DNA of 13,142 bases, taken from the NCBI GenBank assembly GCA_030951095.1, contig JAUZQI010000099.1, positions 1 through 13,142 of the forward strand. Reading direction: 5' to 3'. This DNA is from Mariprofundus sp. (GTDB lineage Bacteria > Pseudomonadota > Zetaproteobacteria > Mariprofundales > Mariprofundaceae). Positions 7,169 through 13,140 of the stretch are shown here, piece after piece. Within the stretch, counting starts at the first letter, position 1, and every line of letters starts with the position of its first letter. The position numbers and the translations under genes were made by a program. The notes under the pieces were generated by a model. It did no database searches. It was not told the origin of the DNA and saw only the letters and a program-made list of their open reading frames with translations.

Positions 7169-9223
7169 CTAGCTCTTGGCGGTGTTCTCAGGAGTAGCAG
7201 CTTTGGGAGCTGTTGCTGGTGTTTCCTGATTCTGAATTGGCGCAGCTGCAGCATTATTAGCTGCTGCAGGACGTCTGCGTCTGCGCCTGCGTCTACGTTT
7301 TTTTACTTCACCGGGTGCGGCATCACCATTGTTTTTATCGGCTGCAGCCGTTTCTTTTACCTTGACCGTTTTTTGCTTTTTGTTGTTCTGCTGCAGATCT
7401 TTATCACCGGTTGTTTTAACAGCGGTGTTTTTTTGCCCTGATGGACGCTTGCGGTTTTTGTTACCGCCACGTTTGCGTCGTTTTGGCTGCCCTTCTTGTT
7501 TCTGCGTTCCTTCTTTCGTGGCAGTTTTGTCTCCTACAGGTTTCTTTTTCTTTTGCCCGGTAAAAAATCCAATCAGGGAGTTCAAAGGACTGGCCTTTTT
7601 TTCTTCCTTGCTTGTGGGCGATGGCACCGGTGTAGGAATTCCAACAACAGGTTTGACAGGTTTTAATTTTTTAGCATTGCGCGGTGGCTTGATGCGTCTG
7701 CTGGTATCTTCAAGCACTTCAATACGTTGCTGATTATTTTCACTCCATTGTCGTTCAATCCTGTAGTGGGGAATATCCAGATCGGGACGAATCTGTAACG
7801 TAATCTGTATTTCATAGGCTTCTTCAATGCGGGCAAGATTGGCGCGTTTGTTGTTCATCAGGTATTCGCCGGTATCTGATGGTACCTGCACTACCAGCGT
7901 CGGTTTCTTGTCTCTTTCAGCCCAATCTTCCATTCGGGTGAGCATTTGCAGTGCCATTGAGTCCACAGTGCGGATCGAGCCGCGACCCTGACAACGGGGA
8001 CATACTTCGGTGGTGGATTCACGGACGGACGGGTGCAGTCGCTGGCGAGACATTTCCAGCAGGCCAAAGCGTGAAATACGGGCGAACTGGATGCGTGCTT
8101 TATCGCGCTTGCATGCCTTCCGCAGCAATTCTTCTACTTGTTGACCGTGTTTGCGATTGGCCATATCGATAAAATCGATCACGATCAGGCCGCCGATATC
8201 ACGGATACGTAATTGCCGTGCAATTTCTTCAGCCGCTTCCAGATTAATGGCCAGCGCTGTATCATCAATATGTTTGCCTTTGGTGGCGCGTGCAGAATTG
8301 ACATCAATGGCGGTTAGCGCTTCGGTTGGGTCAAGAACAATCGATCCGCCTGTGCGTAAGCGGACTTCATGATCGTGAACCTCTTCGCATTGCGATTCGA
8401 TACCGAAATGACGGAACAGCGGCTTTTTCCCTCGATATAATTTAACCAGTTTTTCCTTGCCCGGCAGCACGGCATGCACAAAGGCTTTGGTGCGACTGTA
8501 CACCTCGTGATTATCCACCCAGATTTCCTGAATATCATCGGAAAAGTGATCGCGAATGGCACGTGTGGCCAGATCGCCCTCGAGATAAATCAGGGCAGGG
8601 GAATCGGTCGTTTCACTGGTGATGCGAATTTCATCCCACAGGCGGCGTAGATAATTATAATCGCGCTGCAGAGCTTCCAGTGTCTGATCTTTACCTGCTG
8701 TGCGGATGATCAAACCCATATTGTCCGGCACTTCCAGTTGCTTGAGGATCTCTTTCATCGAGCGCCGCTCATCATCGGAGAGTTTGCGTGAAACGCCGCC
8801 TCTGGATGTGTTTGGACTTAGAACCAAATAACGACCAGCCAGTGAAATGTTGGTGGTTAACGCTGCGCCCTTATTGCCACGTTCTTCTTTGACAACCTGC
8901 ACCAGAATTTGCTGTTTGGATTCAAGCACATCCTGAATGGACAGGTTTCGCGGATTGGTGGATTTATCGACGCCATCTTTCCAGTAGTCCGGGTGAATTT
9001 CACCCAGAGGTAAGAAACCCTGACGGGCAGCGCCGTATTCGACAAAGGCAGCCTGCAGGCTAGCTTCAACCTTGGTTATTTTGCCTCTGTATATATTGCT
9101 TTTGGTCAGTGCTTTATGCGCTGATTCGATATCAAGCTCATGCAGGTATTCATCTTCAGCAATTGCCACACGACTTTCTTCATCATGTAACGCGTTGATA
9201 AGCATGCGTTTTTTTGCAGTCAT
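7169..9223 (-). CDS. rne: Ribonuclease E
   Basis: Essential 5'-end-dependent endoribonuclease for mRNA decay and rRNA/tRNA maturation. The ATG at 9223 (684 residues) has AAGGA with a good spacer and yields MTAKKRMLINA, matching the E. coli start. Seen: S1 domain about residues 39-125; AIDVNSARATKG with catalytic Asp307 and IVIDFIDM with Asp350 (E. coli D303 and D346, a constant shift of 4); the zinc-link CPRCQGRG with Cys408 and Cys411 (E. coli C404 and C407). After about residue 515 comes a disordered tail: an amphipathic PLNSLIGFFTGQKKKK (546-561), at the place of the E. coli membrane-targeting helix; KRRKRGG and NRKRP clusters; and a run of nine Arg (643-651) before an Ala/Pro-rich end. 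The tail is far shorter than in E. coli (1061 total), so a full degradosome scaffold is uncertain. The divergent neighbour rluC matches the E. coli layout. Confidence 0.95.
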   Translation of the reverse strand: MTAKKRMLINALHDEESRVAIAEDEYLHELDIESAHKALTKSNIYRGKITKVEASLQAAFVEYGAARQGFLPLGEIHPDYWKDGVDKSTNPRNLSIQDVLESKQQILVQVVKEERGNKGAALTTNISLAGRYLVLSPNTSRGGVSRKLSDDERRSMKEILKQLEVPDNMGLIIRTAGKDQTLEALQRDYNYLRRLWDEIRITSETTDSPALIYLEGDLATRAIRDHFSDDIQEIWVDNHEVYSRTKAFVHAVLPGKEKLVKLYRGKKPLFRHFGIESQCEEVHDHEVRLRTGGSIVLDPTEALTAIDVNSARATKGKHIDDTALAINLEAAEEIARQLRIRDIGGLIVIDFIDMANRKHGQQVEELLRKACKRDKARIQFARISRFGLLEMSRQRLHPSVRESTTEVCPRCQGRGSIRTVDSMALQMLTRMEDWAERDKKPTLVVQVPSDTGEYLMNNKRANLARIEEAYEIQITLQIRPDLDIPHYRIERQWSENNQQRIEVLEDTSRRIKPPRNAKKLKPVKPVVGIPTPVPSPTSKEEKKASPLNSLIGFFTGQKKKKPVGDKTATKEGTQKQEGQPKRRKRGGNKNRKRPSGQKNTAVKTTGDKDLQQNNKKQKTVKVKETAAADKNNGDAAPGEVKKRRRRRRRRRPAAANNAAAAPIQNQETPATAPKAATPENTAKS

Positions 9224-9329
9224 GCTAGTTCCTTTGGGCGTTTGAGGAACCTGTCGATTCGAACGTAACAATGAAACCATTGTCGCAAACAGTATGATCG
9301 AACGTATGAACAACCTGTCTGTTGATTAC

Positions 9330-9369
9330 AAAAAAACTTCACAGCGATGATTTTTCGAAGCCGTGAAGT
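9330..9369 (-). terminator. Terminator-like hairpin upstream of rne (possible attenuator or end of a small RNA)
   Basis: On the minus strand a 10-bp stem (9360-9369 with 9336-9345, one G-U pair) and a 14-nt loop are followed by seven T residues (9330-9336). This is the form of an intrinsic terminator and it lies about 105 nt before the rne start codon, pointing toward rne. It would stop transcripts entering from the right, or act as an attenuator in the rne leader. Confidence 0.6.
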
Positions 9370-9621
9370 CAGGTTAATTCAATTATTGTATTGGCTGATG
9401 TCACCGGGTTATCGGGGTATCAGCTCAAGTCACCAAACGCAGTTTATTTATGCAGGCTCAACGTTAGAGGCATCCACAGAACAGGTTCGCGTCCAGACAA
9501 GGTATCGGGATAAATGCTGTTCCTGCCATCTCATTATTGTCACTTCGATGTTGCTGTCGACTTTATCGTCTCGATTTTAACACATCGACTGTTGGAGGCT
9601 GGGATTCCCGGCTACAAATCA

Positions 9622-9650
9622 TTACCATTGCTTGTGCGTTGCATTGTTAT
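9622..9650 (+). promoter_or_regulatory. Weak candidate promoter for rluC
   Basis: TTACCA (9622-9627) and TGTTAT (9645-9650) are separated by 17 bp, about 70 bp before the rluC start. Both hexamers are only partial matches to sigma-70 consensus, so this is a weak suggestion based mainly on spacing and position. Confidence 0.25.
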
Positions 9651-9722
9651 GCGATGCAGGAAAACACGGAGCTCACTGCATATGGCAGGGACTCTATCCA
9701 GCAAAGGCGGTTTGGCAAGAAA

Positions 9723-10661
9723 ATGCATCATAATGATATCTTAACAGTTGATGATAGCGAAGATGGCAGTCGTCTTGATCGGGTGCTGATTCGCCATCTG
9801 GGTTCCTCACGCCGAACATTAATACTTCGTCTGATTCGCAAAGGGAATGTGCGGGTCAATAAAAAACGGAGCAAACCTGAGTCTCGTGTCAGTAGCGGTG
9901 ACCGAATATTTTTACCGTTCAGTCTGAGAGAACCGGATCAACAGAGTAATGCTCACATCCCTGCATCATTACTTGGCAAAGCTGAAGCGCTGGCTGTCCT
10001 GTATGAAGACAAATATTTGTTGGCTGTGAATAAACCGACCGGGATCGTGGTCCACGGCGGTTCCGGTCATGATGCGGGGCTTATCGAAGCGCTCAAAGCA
10101 TTGCATCAGCAGCCCGAATTGCGTTTGGCTCACAGACTCGATCGTGATACCTCCGGCGTGCTGCTAATGGCCAAGAACCTGGAGGCATTGAGAACCATTA
10201 ACGAGTCATTTCGTAAGCGTGACATGCAGAAAACATATTTTGCCTTGGTTTCCGGGCACCCGTTTTCCCATGCCGGACGCATGACATCAAAACTGGCCAA
10301 AGGTGTGATGCGTGGTGGTGAGCGCATGGTGATTGACGTGAAAGAGGGTAAGGAATCGGTGACCGATTATCAGGTGATGATCGAGTTTGAACGTGACGGG
10401 TTCGACTATGCCATGGTCTCCCTGAATCCGCACAGTGGGCGCACCCATCAGCTGCGCGTGCAGTTACAGAACGAAGGTCACGCGATCCTCGGAGATAATA
10501 AATATGCAGACCGGGATACAATAGCCGCCTATAAAGCCCTCGGAGGCCATGGTCTGATGCTGCATGCCTGGCGTTTGCGTTTCGATCACCCGGTCACTGG
10601 CGAATTGCTTGAGCTCAGGGCGTCATGGCCGCATAACTGGAGTATGCTTTTTCAGAGGTGA
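9723..10661 (+). CDS. rluC: 23S rRNA pseudouridine synthase RluC
   Basis: RluA-family enzyme; RluC makes pseudouridines 955, 2504 and 2580 of E. coli 23S rRNA. The ATG at 9723 gives 312 residues (E. coli 319); its ribosome site is weak, but the frame upstream to 9537 has no protein character. Seen: S4 domain about residues 14-65, with the RluC-like LIRKGNVRVNKKRSKPE; LYEDKYLLAVNKPTGIVVHGGSG (motif I); AHRLDRDTSGVLLMAK with catalytic Asp140 and an intact Arg138 (motif II); and LNPHSGRTHQLRVQ (motif III). KGNVRVNKKR-KPE and the HGGSG glycine turn distinguish RluC from RluD. The divergent position next to rne repeats the E. coli arrangement. It converges on the Tim44 gene with a shared hairpin between. 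Confidence 0.95.
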   Translation: MHHNDILTVDDSEDGSRLDRVLIRHLGSSRRTLILRLIRKGNVRVNKKRSKPESRVSSGDRIFLPFSLREPDQQSNAHIPASLLGKAEALAVLYEDKYLLAVNKPTGIVVHGGSGHDAGLIEALKALHQQPELRLAHRLDRDTSGVLLMAKNLEALRTINESFRKRDMQKTYFALVSGHPFSHAGRMTSKLAKGVMRGGERMVIDVKEGKESVTDYQVMIEFERDGFDYAMVSLNPHSGRTHQLRVQLQNEGHAILGDNKYADRDTIAAYKALGGHGLMLHAWRLRFDHPVTGELLELRASWPHNWSMLFQR

Positions 10662-10709
10662 TTTGCTGGAACCTGACCAGAGAACGCAACCCGGAGAACT
10701 GAAACAAGT

Positions 10710-10736
10710 AAGCTGACCGGAAAATCCGGCCAGCTT
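10710..10736. terminator. Hairpin between convergent rluC and the Tim44-domain gene
   Basis: AAGCTGACCGGA (10710-10721) faces TCCGGCCAGCTT (10725-10736) around a 3-nt loop. The pairing is complete on the minus strand (one G-U) and has one A/C mismatch on the plus strand. The T tract is interrupted (ACTTGTTT) on the minus side and poor on the plus side. It probably ends the leftward operon and may help end rluC. Confidence 0.6.
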
Positions 10737-10755
10737 CAGTTAGATTGCAAAATGT

Positions 10756-11652
10756 TTAGCTGTTCTGCTGGATACCAGTCAGGTACCAGGTCGGATCATC
10801 CGATTTCGGAGCATGCTGGAATATCCATACCTCGTTCACTTCGGCGGTTTTGTCATCGAGTGTGGTGCCGGAATCATCCAGTGTTTTTTCGCGCAGCATG
10901 GCCGTGTAGTTCACCGCGACCCACTCCAGGTCGGACTCAATCCAGCTATCAGCAATATCTGCATTCAGTGTGGCAACTTCAGTGATATTTGTTTCGCCGG
11001 GTTTCATGTCGCGACCAATACGTTTGGCTATTTCAGCAGTACAAAACTTGCGGATATCTTCAATATCATTGCCGTCCCATGCTTTTTGCATGCGTACATA
11101 AATTTCTTTGGCAGCTGGGATAAAATGCTTCTCGTTAATTTCCGGGCGCAGGGCAGCGCCGACAGGTTCACGTGGTGTGGTATCAATAATATCATCTTCT
11201 TCATGAGTATGATCAGGCGTCGATAAATCCGCAGTATAGCCGTGTGAAGATGATGATTGGCTACCTGCGTAAGAGGGTTGTCGGGTCGGGGCGCGTTTGC
11301 GCAAAAACATGAATACCAGAGCGATGATGCCACCGATCATCAGAATATCGAACAGGTTGATACCCTCAAAGGCACCACCAAAAAACAGTGACCCCAGCAA
11401 CCCACCCAGAGCCAGACCGCCTAGCATACCCATCATGCCGGTTCGCGCCGATCCACGCTGACCTGCAGCAGTCGATTTTTGCGGTGTGGCCTGCCGCTGG
11501 TTGAACATGCGTGATTGCGATGGTGGGCTCACCGAGCGATGTTTTCCAAAACTCATGCCCCCGCCAAAGCGGCGCGCATCAGCATCATCCACTAACGCCA
11601 GCATGGACAGGCCAAAACCGGCAATCATGGTAAACAGGATCAATTTTTTCAT
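10756..11652 (-). CDS. Tim44-domain membrane protein of unknown function
   Basis: Predicted 298 residues. Seen: an N-terminal signal peptide (MKKLILFTMIAGFGLSMLAL) with likely cleavage after ADA at 24-26; the RRFGGGMSFG motif often found at the mature start of bacterial Tim44-like proteins; a Gly/Leu/Met-rich hydrophobic stretch (72-96) and a second membrane segment (about 100-117) followed by RKR; an acidic Ser-rich linker (130-165); and a C-terminal Tim44-like domain (about 165-296) with AAKEIYVRMQKAWDGNDIEDIRKFCT. Known: the bacterial members share a fold with the matrix domain of mitochondrial Tim44, but their role is unsettled; I assign none. ATG 11652 has GAGG 9 nt upstream and lies 16 nt after the dciA-like stop, so it is the last gene of hinT-dciA-tim44. 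A hairpin follows the stop. Confidence 0.85.
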   Translation of the reverse strand: MKKLILFTMIAGFGLSMLALVDDADARRFGGGMSFGKHRSVSPPSQSRMFNQRQATPQKSTAAGQRGSARTGMMGMLGGLALGGLLGSLFFGGAFEGINLFDILMIGGIIALVFMFLRKRAPTRQPSYAGSQSSSSHGYTADLSTPDHTHEEDDIIDTTPREPVGAALRPEINEKHFIPAAKEIYVRMQKAWDGNDIEDIRKFCTAEIAKRIGRDMKPGETNITEVATLNADIADSWIESDLEWVAVNYTAMLREKTLDDSGTTLDDKTAEVNEVWIFQHAPKSDDPTWYLTGIQQNS

Positions 11653-11668
11653 TTATCAAAACCTCATG

Positions 11669-12184
11669 TCAGTCTGTAGATATCGAACCTTCATGCGAAT
11701 CGTCATACATCACTTGTGACATACGCGCCTGAAAGGCCGCTTTTCTGAGCGTGCGATCCTTAATACTTGCTACGTCATGTGCAAGCCTACGCTTTTCCGT
11801 CAAAGATAACGGTGCCGGCTTACGGGGTATTTGTTTCGCCTTGATGCCGGCACCGGGCTGTACCCGGGATCGAATCCGGTACAAATCAGTCATACCGGCG
11901 TGTTTATAGCAGGCTTTGCGGATGTCATCCCTGAGGAAGCGAATTTGTTGCGCCATGATGGAGTGATCCACTGCGACCCATAGGCATATGCCACCATCAG
12001 CCAGAGCTTCGATCTGCAAGGGTTCTGTGCGCGCGGACATCATGGCTCCGACAACCTGCGGCCAGGCACGGCGAAGGCGGGCGATACCAATGAGTTTTTG
12101 CATGGATTCTTCGCCCAGAATCCCGGCCAGATTATCGTGCAGTCCGGTTAGCTGTGAACGGGAACGTTTGTTTCGTCTGCTCAA
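11669..12184 (-). CDS. dciA: DUF721 / DciA-like protein (putative replicative helicase loader)
   Basis: Predicted 171-residue basic protein of the DUF721 family. Members called DciA help load DnaB helicase in bacteria lacking the phage-derived loaders DnaC or DnaI. Seen: LRRAWPQVVGAMMSARTEPLQI (Trp41, VVG 44-46, Thr53), then LWVAVDHSIMAQQIRFLRDDI, the two core blocks of the domain, then a VYRIRSR-like strand (LYRIRSRVQ) and a long charged C-terminal extension rich in Lys/Arg. The start is a TTG at 12184 sharing bases with the hinT stop (TTGA), which implies translational coupling; internal ATGs (such as Met28) would cut into the domain. It lies between hinT and the Tim44 gene on one transcript. 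The domain assignment is good; the helicase-loading role is inferred from the family. Confidence 0.8.
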   Translation of the reverse strand: MSRRNKRSRSQLTGLHDNLAGILGEESMQKLIGIARLRRAWPQVVGAMMSARTEPLQIEALADGGICLWVAVDHSIMAQQIRFLRDDIRKACYKHAGMTDLYRIRSRVQPGAGIKAKQIPRKPAPLSLTEKRRLAHDVASIKDRTLRKAAFQARMSQVMYDDSHEGSISTD

Positions 12185-12510
12185 AACGGAAGCGTTTTAC
12201 CACCAAGGATGTGGACATGCAGATGGAATACTTCCTGTCCTCCGCCGGCTCGCACGTTGACAATAACACGGTAACCACTCTCAAGTTTGAGCACTTCATC
12301 AGCAATATGCTGCACACGGCTCATGAGCATGCCGAGCAGGGCAGGGTCTTTTGCATCACTGAGTGTTGCCACATGATCCTTCGGGATCACCAGCACATGC
12401 GTTGGTGCCTTGGGATGGATATCCTTGAATGCAAAAACATCCTCATCTTCATAAACCTTGCCGGAAGGTATTTCCCCTGCAGCTATCTTACAAAACAGGC
12501 AGTCACTCAT
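12181..12510 (-). CDS. hinT: HIT-family purine nucleoside phosphoramidase (HinT-like)
   Basis: Predicted 109-residue histidine-triad protein; HinT enzymes hydrolyse AMP-lysine type phosphoramidates and aminoacyl-adenylates. The ATG at 12510 is chosen because AAGGA sits 7-8 nt upstream; an in-frame TTG at 12531 precedes that site. Seen: CLFCKIAAGEIPS at the N-terminus (Cys4, Cys7); APTHVLVIPKDHV near 35-47; and GGQEVFHLHVHILGG with the triad His96, His98 and His100 intact. It ends KTLPF, about ten residues shorter than E. coli HinT, which has a longer C-terminal tail that influences specificity. It is the first gene of an apparent hinT-dciA-tim44 operon, with a candidate promoter at 12571-12600. 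Confidence 0.93.
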   Translation of the reverse strand: MSDCLFCKIAAGEIPSGKVYEDEDVFAFKDIHPKAPTHVLVIPKDHVATLSDAKDPALLGMLMSRVQHIADEVLKLESGYRVIVNVRAGGGQEVFHLHVHILGGKTLPF

Positions 12511-12520
12511 GGTATGATCC

Positions 12521-12545
12521 TTCGGTTCCAAATCTGTGGAACGAA
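12521..12545 (-). promoter_or_regulatory. Hairpin in the hinT leader
   Basis: TTCGGTTCCA (12521-12530) pairs with TGGAACGAA (12537-12545) except for one bulged G, with a 6-nt loop. It starts immediately upstream of the hinT Shine-Dalgarno site, so it could affect access to that site or mRNA stability. No T run follows, so it is not a terminator. Confidence 0.4.
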
Positions 12546-12570
12546 GCTAGCGCAGAGGTGCGGATATGCA

Positions 12571-12600
12571 ATTATGAATCCCGGCGAGAAGGTGGAGCAA
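12571..12600 (-). promoter_or_regulatory. Candidate promoter of the hinT operon
   Basis: On the minus strand TTGCTC (12595-12600) and CATAAT (12571-12576) are 18 bp apart, about 60 bp before the hinT ATG. The -10 is a good match, the -35 moderate. The rest of 12601-12774 holds no gene I can support; an 8-bp inverted repeat ACTTGAGG/CCTCAAGT (12615-12622, 12646-12653) is its only visible structure. Confidence 0.4.
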
Positions 12601-12774
12601 AGAAGGAGATTGGCACTTGAGGCGGAGTAATTAGTCAGGTTGGGTCCTCAAGTCTGCTGGAAAATTTGAGCGGATAGAATCTGGAAGCTGTGCCAAGTAA
12701 GTTGGAAAAGTACAATGCATGCGGGTGGAATAGAAGTGATCCCGATGAGGTCAATGGGCACAGGGTTTTTCGTA

Positions 12775-12814
12775 ATAAAAAAGGCCTTGATAAACGCAAT
12801 GTTATCAAGGCCTT
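12775..12814 (-). terminator. Rho-independent terminator downstream of the tRNA-fMet remnant
   Basis: A perfect 13-bp stem (TTATCAAGGCCTT at 12802-12814 with AAGGCCTTGATAA at 12781-12793) and an 8-nt loop are followed on the minus strand by six T residues. It begins 5 nt after the CCA end of the tRNA fragment, so it is most likely the native terminator of that tRNA gene and marks the chromosomal side of the junction. Confidence 0.9.
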
Positions 12815-12819
12815 ATGTT

Positions 12820-12866
12820 TGGTTGCGGGGGCTGGATTTGAACCAACGACCTTCGGGTTATGAGCC
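12820..12866 (-). pseudogene. 3' half of an initiator tRNA-Met(CAU) gene; probable integration (att) site
   Basis: Read on the minus strand, 47 nt match the 3' half of tRNA-fMet: GG, the loop CTCATAA with anticodon CAT (12860-12862), stem CCCGA, variable loop, a complete T arm (GTTGG/CCAGC around TTCAAAT, with a compensated pair relative to E. coli) and the acceptor strand to GCAACCA. A72 and the CCC of the anticodon stem are initiator hallmarks. Upstream of GG the sequence (…AAATGT) no longer pairs with CCCGA and no D arm or 5' acceptor strand follows within the window. The gene is therefore broken at about position 29-30 of the tRNA. This is the fragment left at the distal end of an element that integrated by crossover at the anticodon region. 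Confidence 0.85.
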
Positions 12867-12940
12867 ACATTTAGCACTATAGAATCCCTTTATTTTCAAC
12901 AGTTTATGTGGTGTTCAAATTCTGTTTTCAGGCTGACTAA

Positions 12941-12959
12941 GTCACAATAATGTCACAAT
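12941..12959 (+). repeat. Tandem GTCACAAT octamers, 11 bp apart
   Basis: GTCACAAT occurs at 12941-12948 and again at 12952-12959, one helical turn apart, about 75-93 bp from the tRNA breakpoint. Paired short repeats on one face of the helix near an att site are compatible with integrase arm-type or accessory-protein sites, but two copies are little evidence. Confidence 0.4.
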
Positions 12960-12986
12960 CAATTTCCATAGAGCACGATCACATGT

Positions 12987-13042
12987 GAATGACTGCTTCC
13001 GGCCAAACCCGGACAGTCGATATTCAGTTAACGGTTGAACTG
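12987..13042. repeat. Bulged imperfect hairpin followed by a second short hairpin
   Basis: GAAT-GACTG-(CT)-TCCGG at 12987-13002 pairs with CCGGA-CAGTC-(GAT)-ATTC at 13009-13025 around a 6-nt loop: 14 bp with a 2-nt and a 3-nt bulge on opposite arms. It is followed at once by CAGTT/AACTG (13025-13042). The form resembles a REP-like or other dispersed hairpin repeat; the family is not identified. Confidence 0.45.
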
Positions 13043-13120
13043 AGTTGCCGTTTAGAGCGACAAGCGCAGCGCCTACACGGTCAGCTCGAGTGATTTGGTA
13101 TAGAGTAATTTTTCTCTTCT

Positions 13121-13140
13121 TACTCATACTCCGATGAGTA
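13121..13140. repeat. 7-bp inverted repeat at the window edge
   Basis: TACTCAT (13121-13127) and ATGAGTA (13134-13140) flank a 6-nt spacer. It could be an operator or small hairpin, or part of something cut by the window end; nothing more can be said. Confidence 0.25.

Larger units (their letters stand above)
9224..9722. promoter_or_regulatory. Divergent rne/rluC intergenic region with presumed rne leader
   Basis: These 499 bp separate two divergent genes. On the rne side there is a hairpin ACAATG/CATTGT (9268-9283) about 45 nt before the rne ATG and a terminator-like hairpin at 9330-9369. E. coli rne has a long structured leader through which RNase E cleaves its own mRNA, so a structured leader here is expected, but I could not match its stem-loops. 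GACAGGTT occurs twice on the minus strand (9248-9255 and 9312-9319). I found no convincing rne promoter; a TAAAAT at 9574-9579 lacks a -35. No protein-coding signal is seen. Confidence 0.55.

Noticed and set aside
9224-9313. Extended rne start at 9313
   Set aside because: The ATG at 9223 has a good ribosome site and matches the E. coli N-terminus; the 30 extra residues are translated leader.
9537-9722. Extended rluC start at 9537
   Set aside because: The upstream 62 codons are Cys/Arg-rich without family counterpart and cover the likely rluC promoter.
12615-12653. 8-bp inverted repeat as a terminator or regulatory stem
   Set aside because: The 23-nt loop and lack of a T run make it a poor terminator, and no gene end lies nearby.
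12635-12877. 80-codon minus-strand ORF
   Set aside because: Its N-terminal part (NPKVVGSNPAPATK) is the well-known spurious translation of a tRNA 3' half, and the rest runs through the terminator and spacer.
12987-13042. Integron attC site
   Set aside because: GTTGAAC at 13034-13040 fits one attC core consensus, but no matching RYYYAAC partner at the proper place was found, and there is no gene cassette visible.
12942-13127. 61-codon minus-strand ORF beginning MSKKRK
   Set aside because: GGAG lies only 1 nt before the ATG, no family is recognised, and the frame runs through the hairpin and octamer repeats; too weak to call without sequence beyond the edge.
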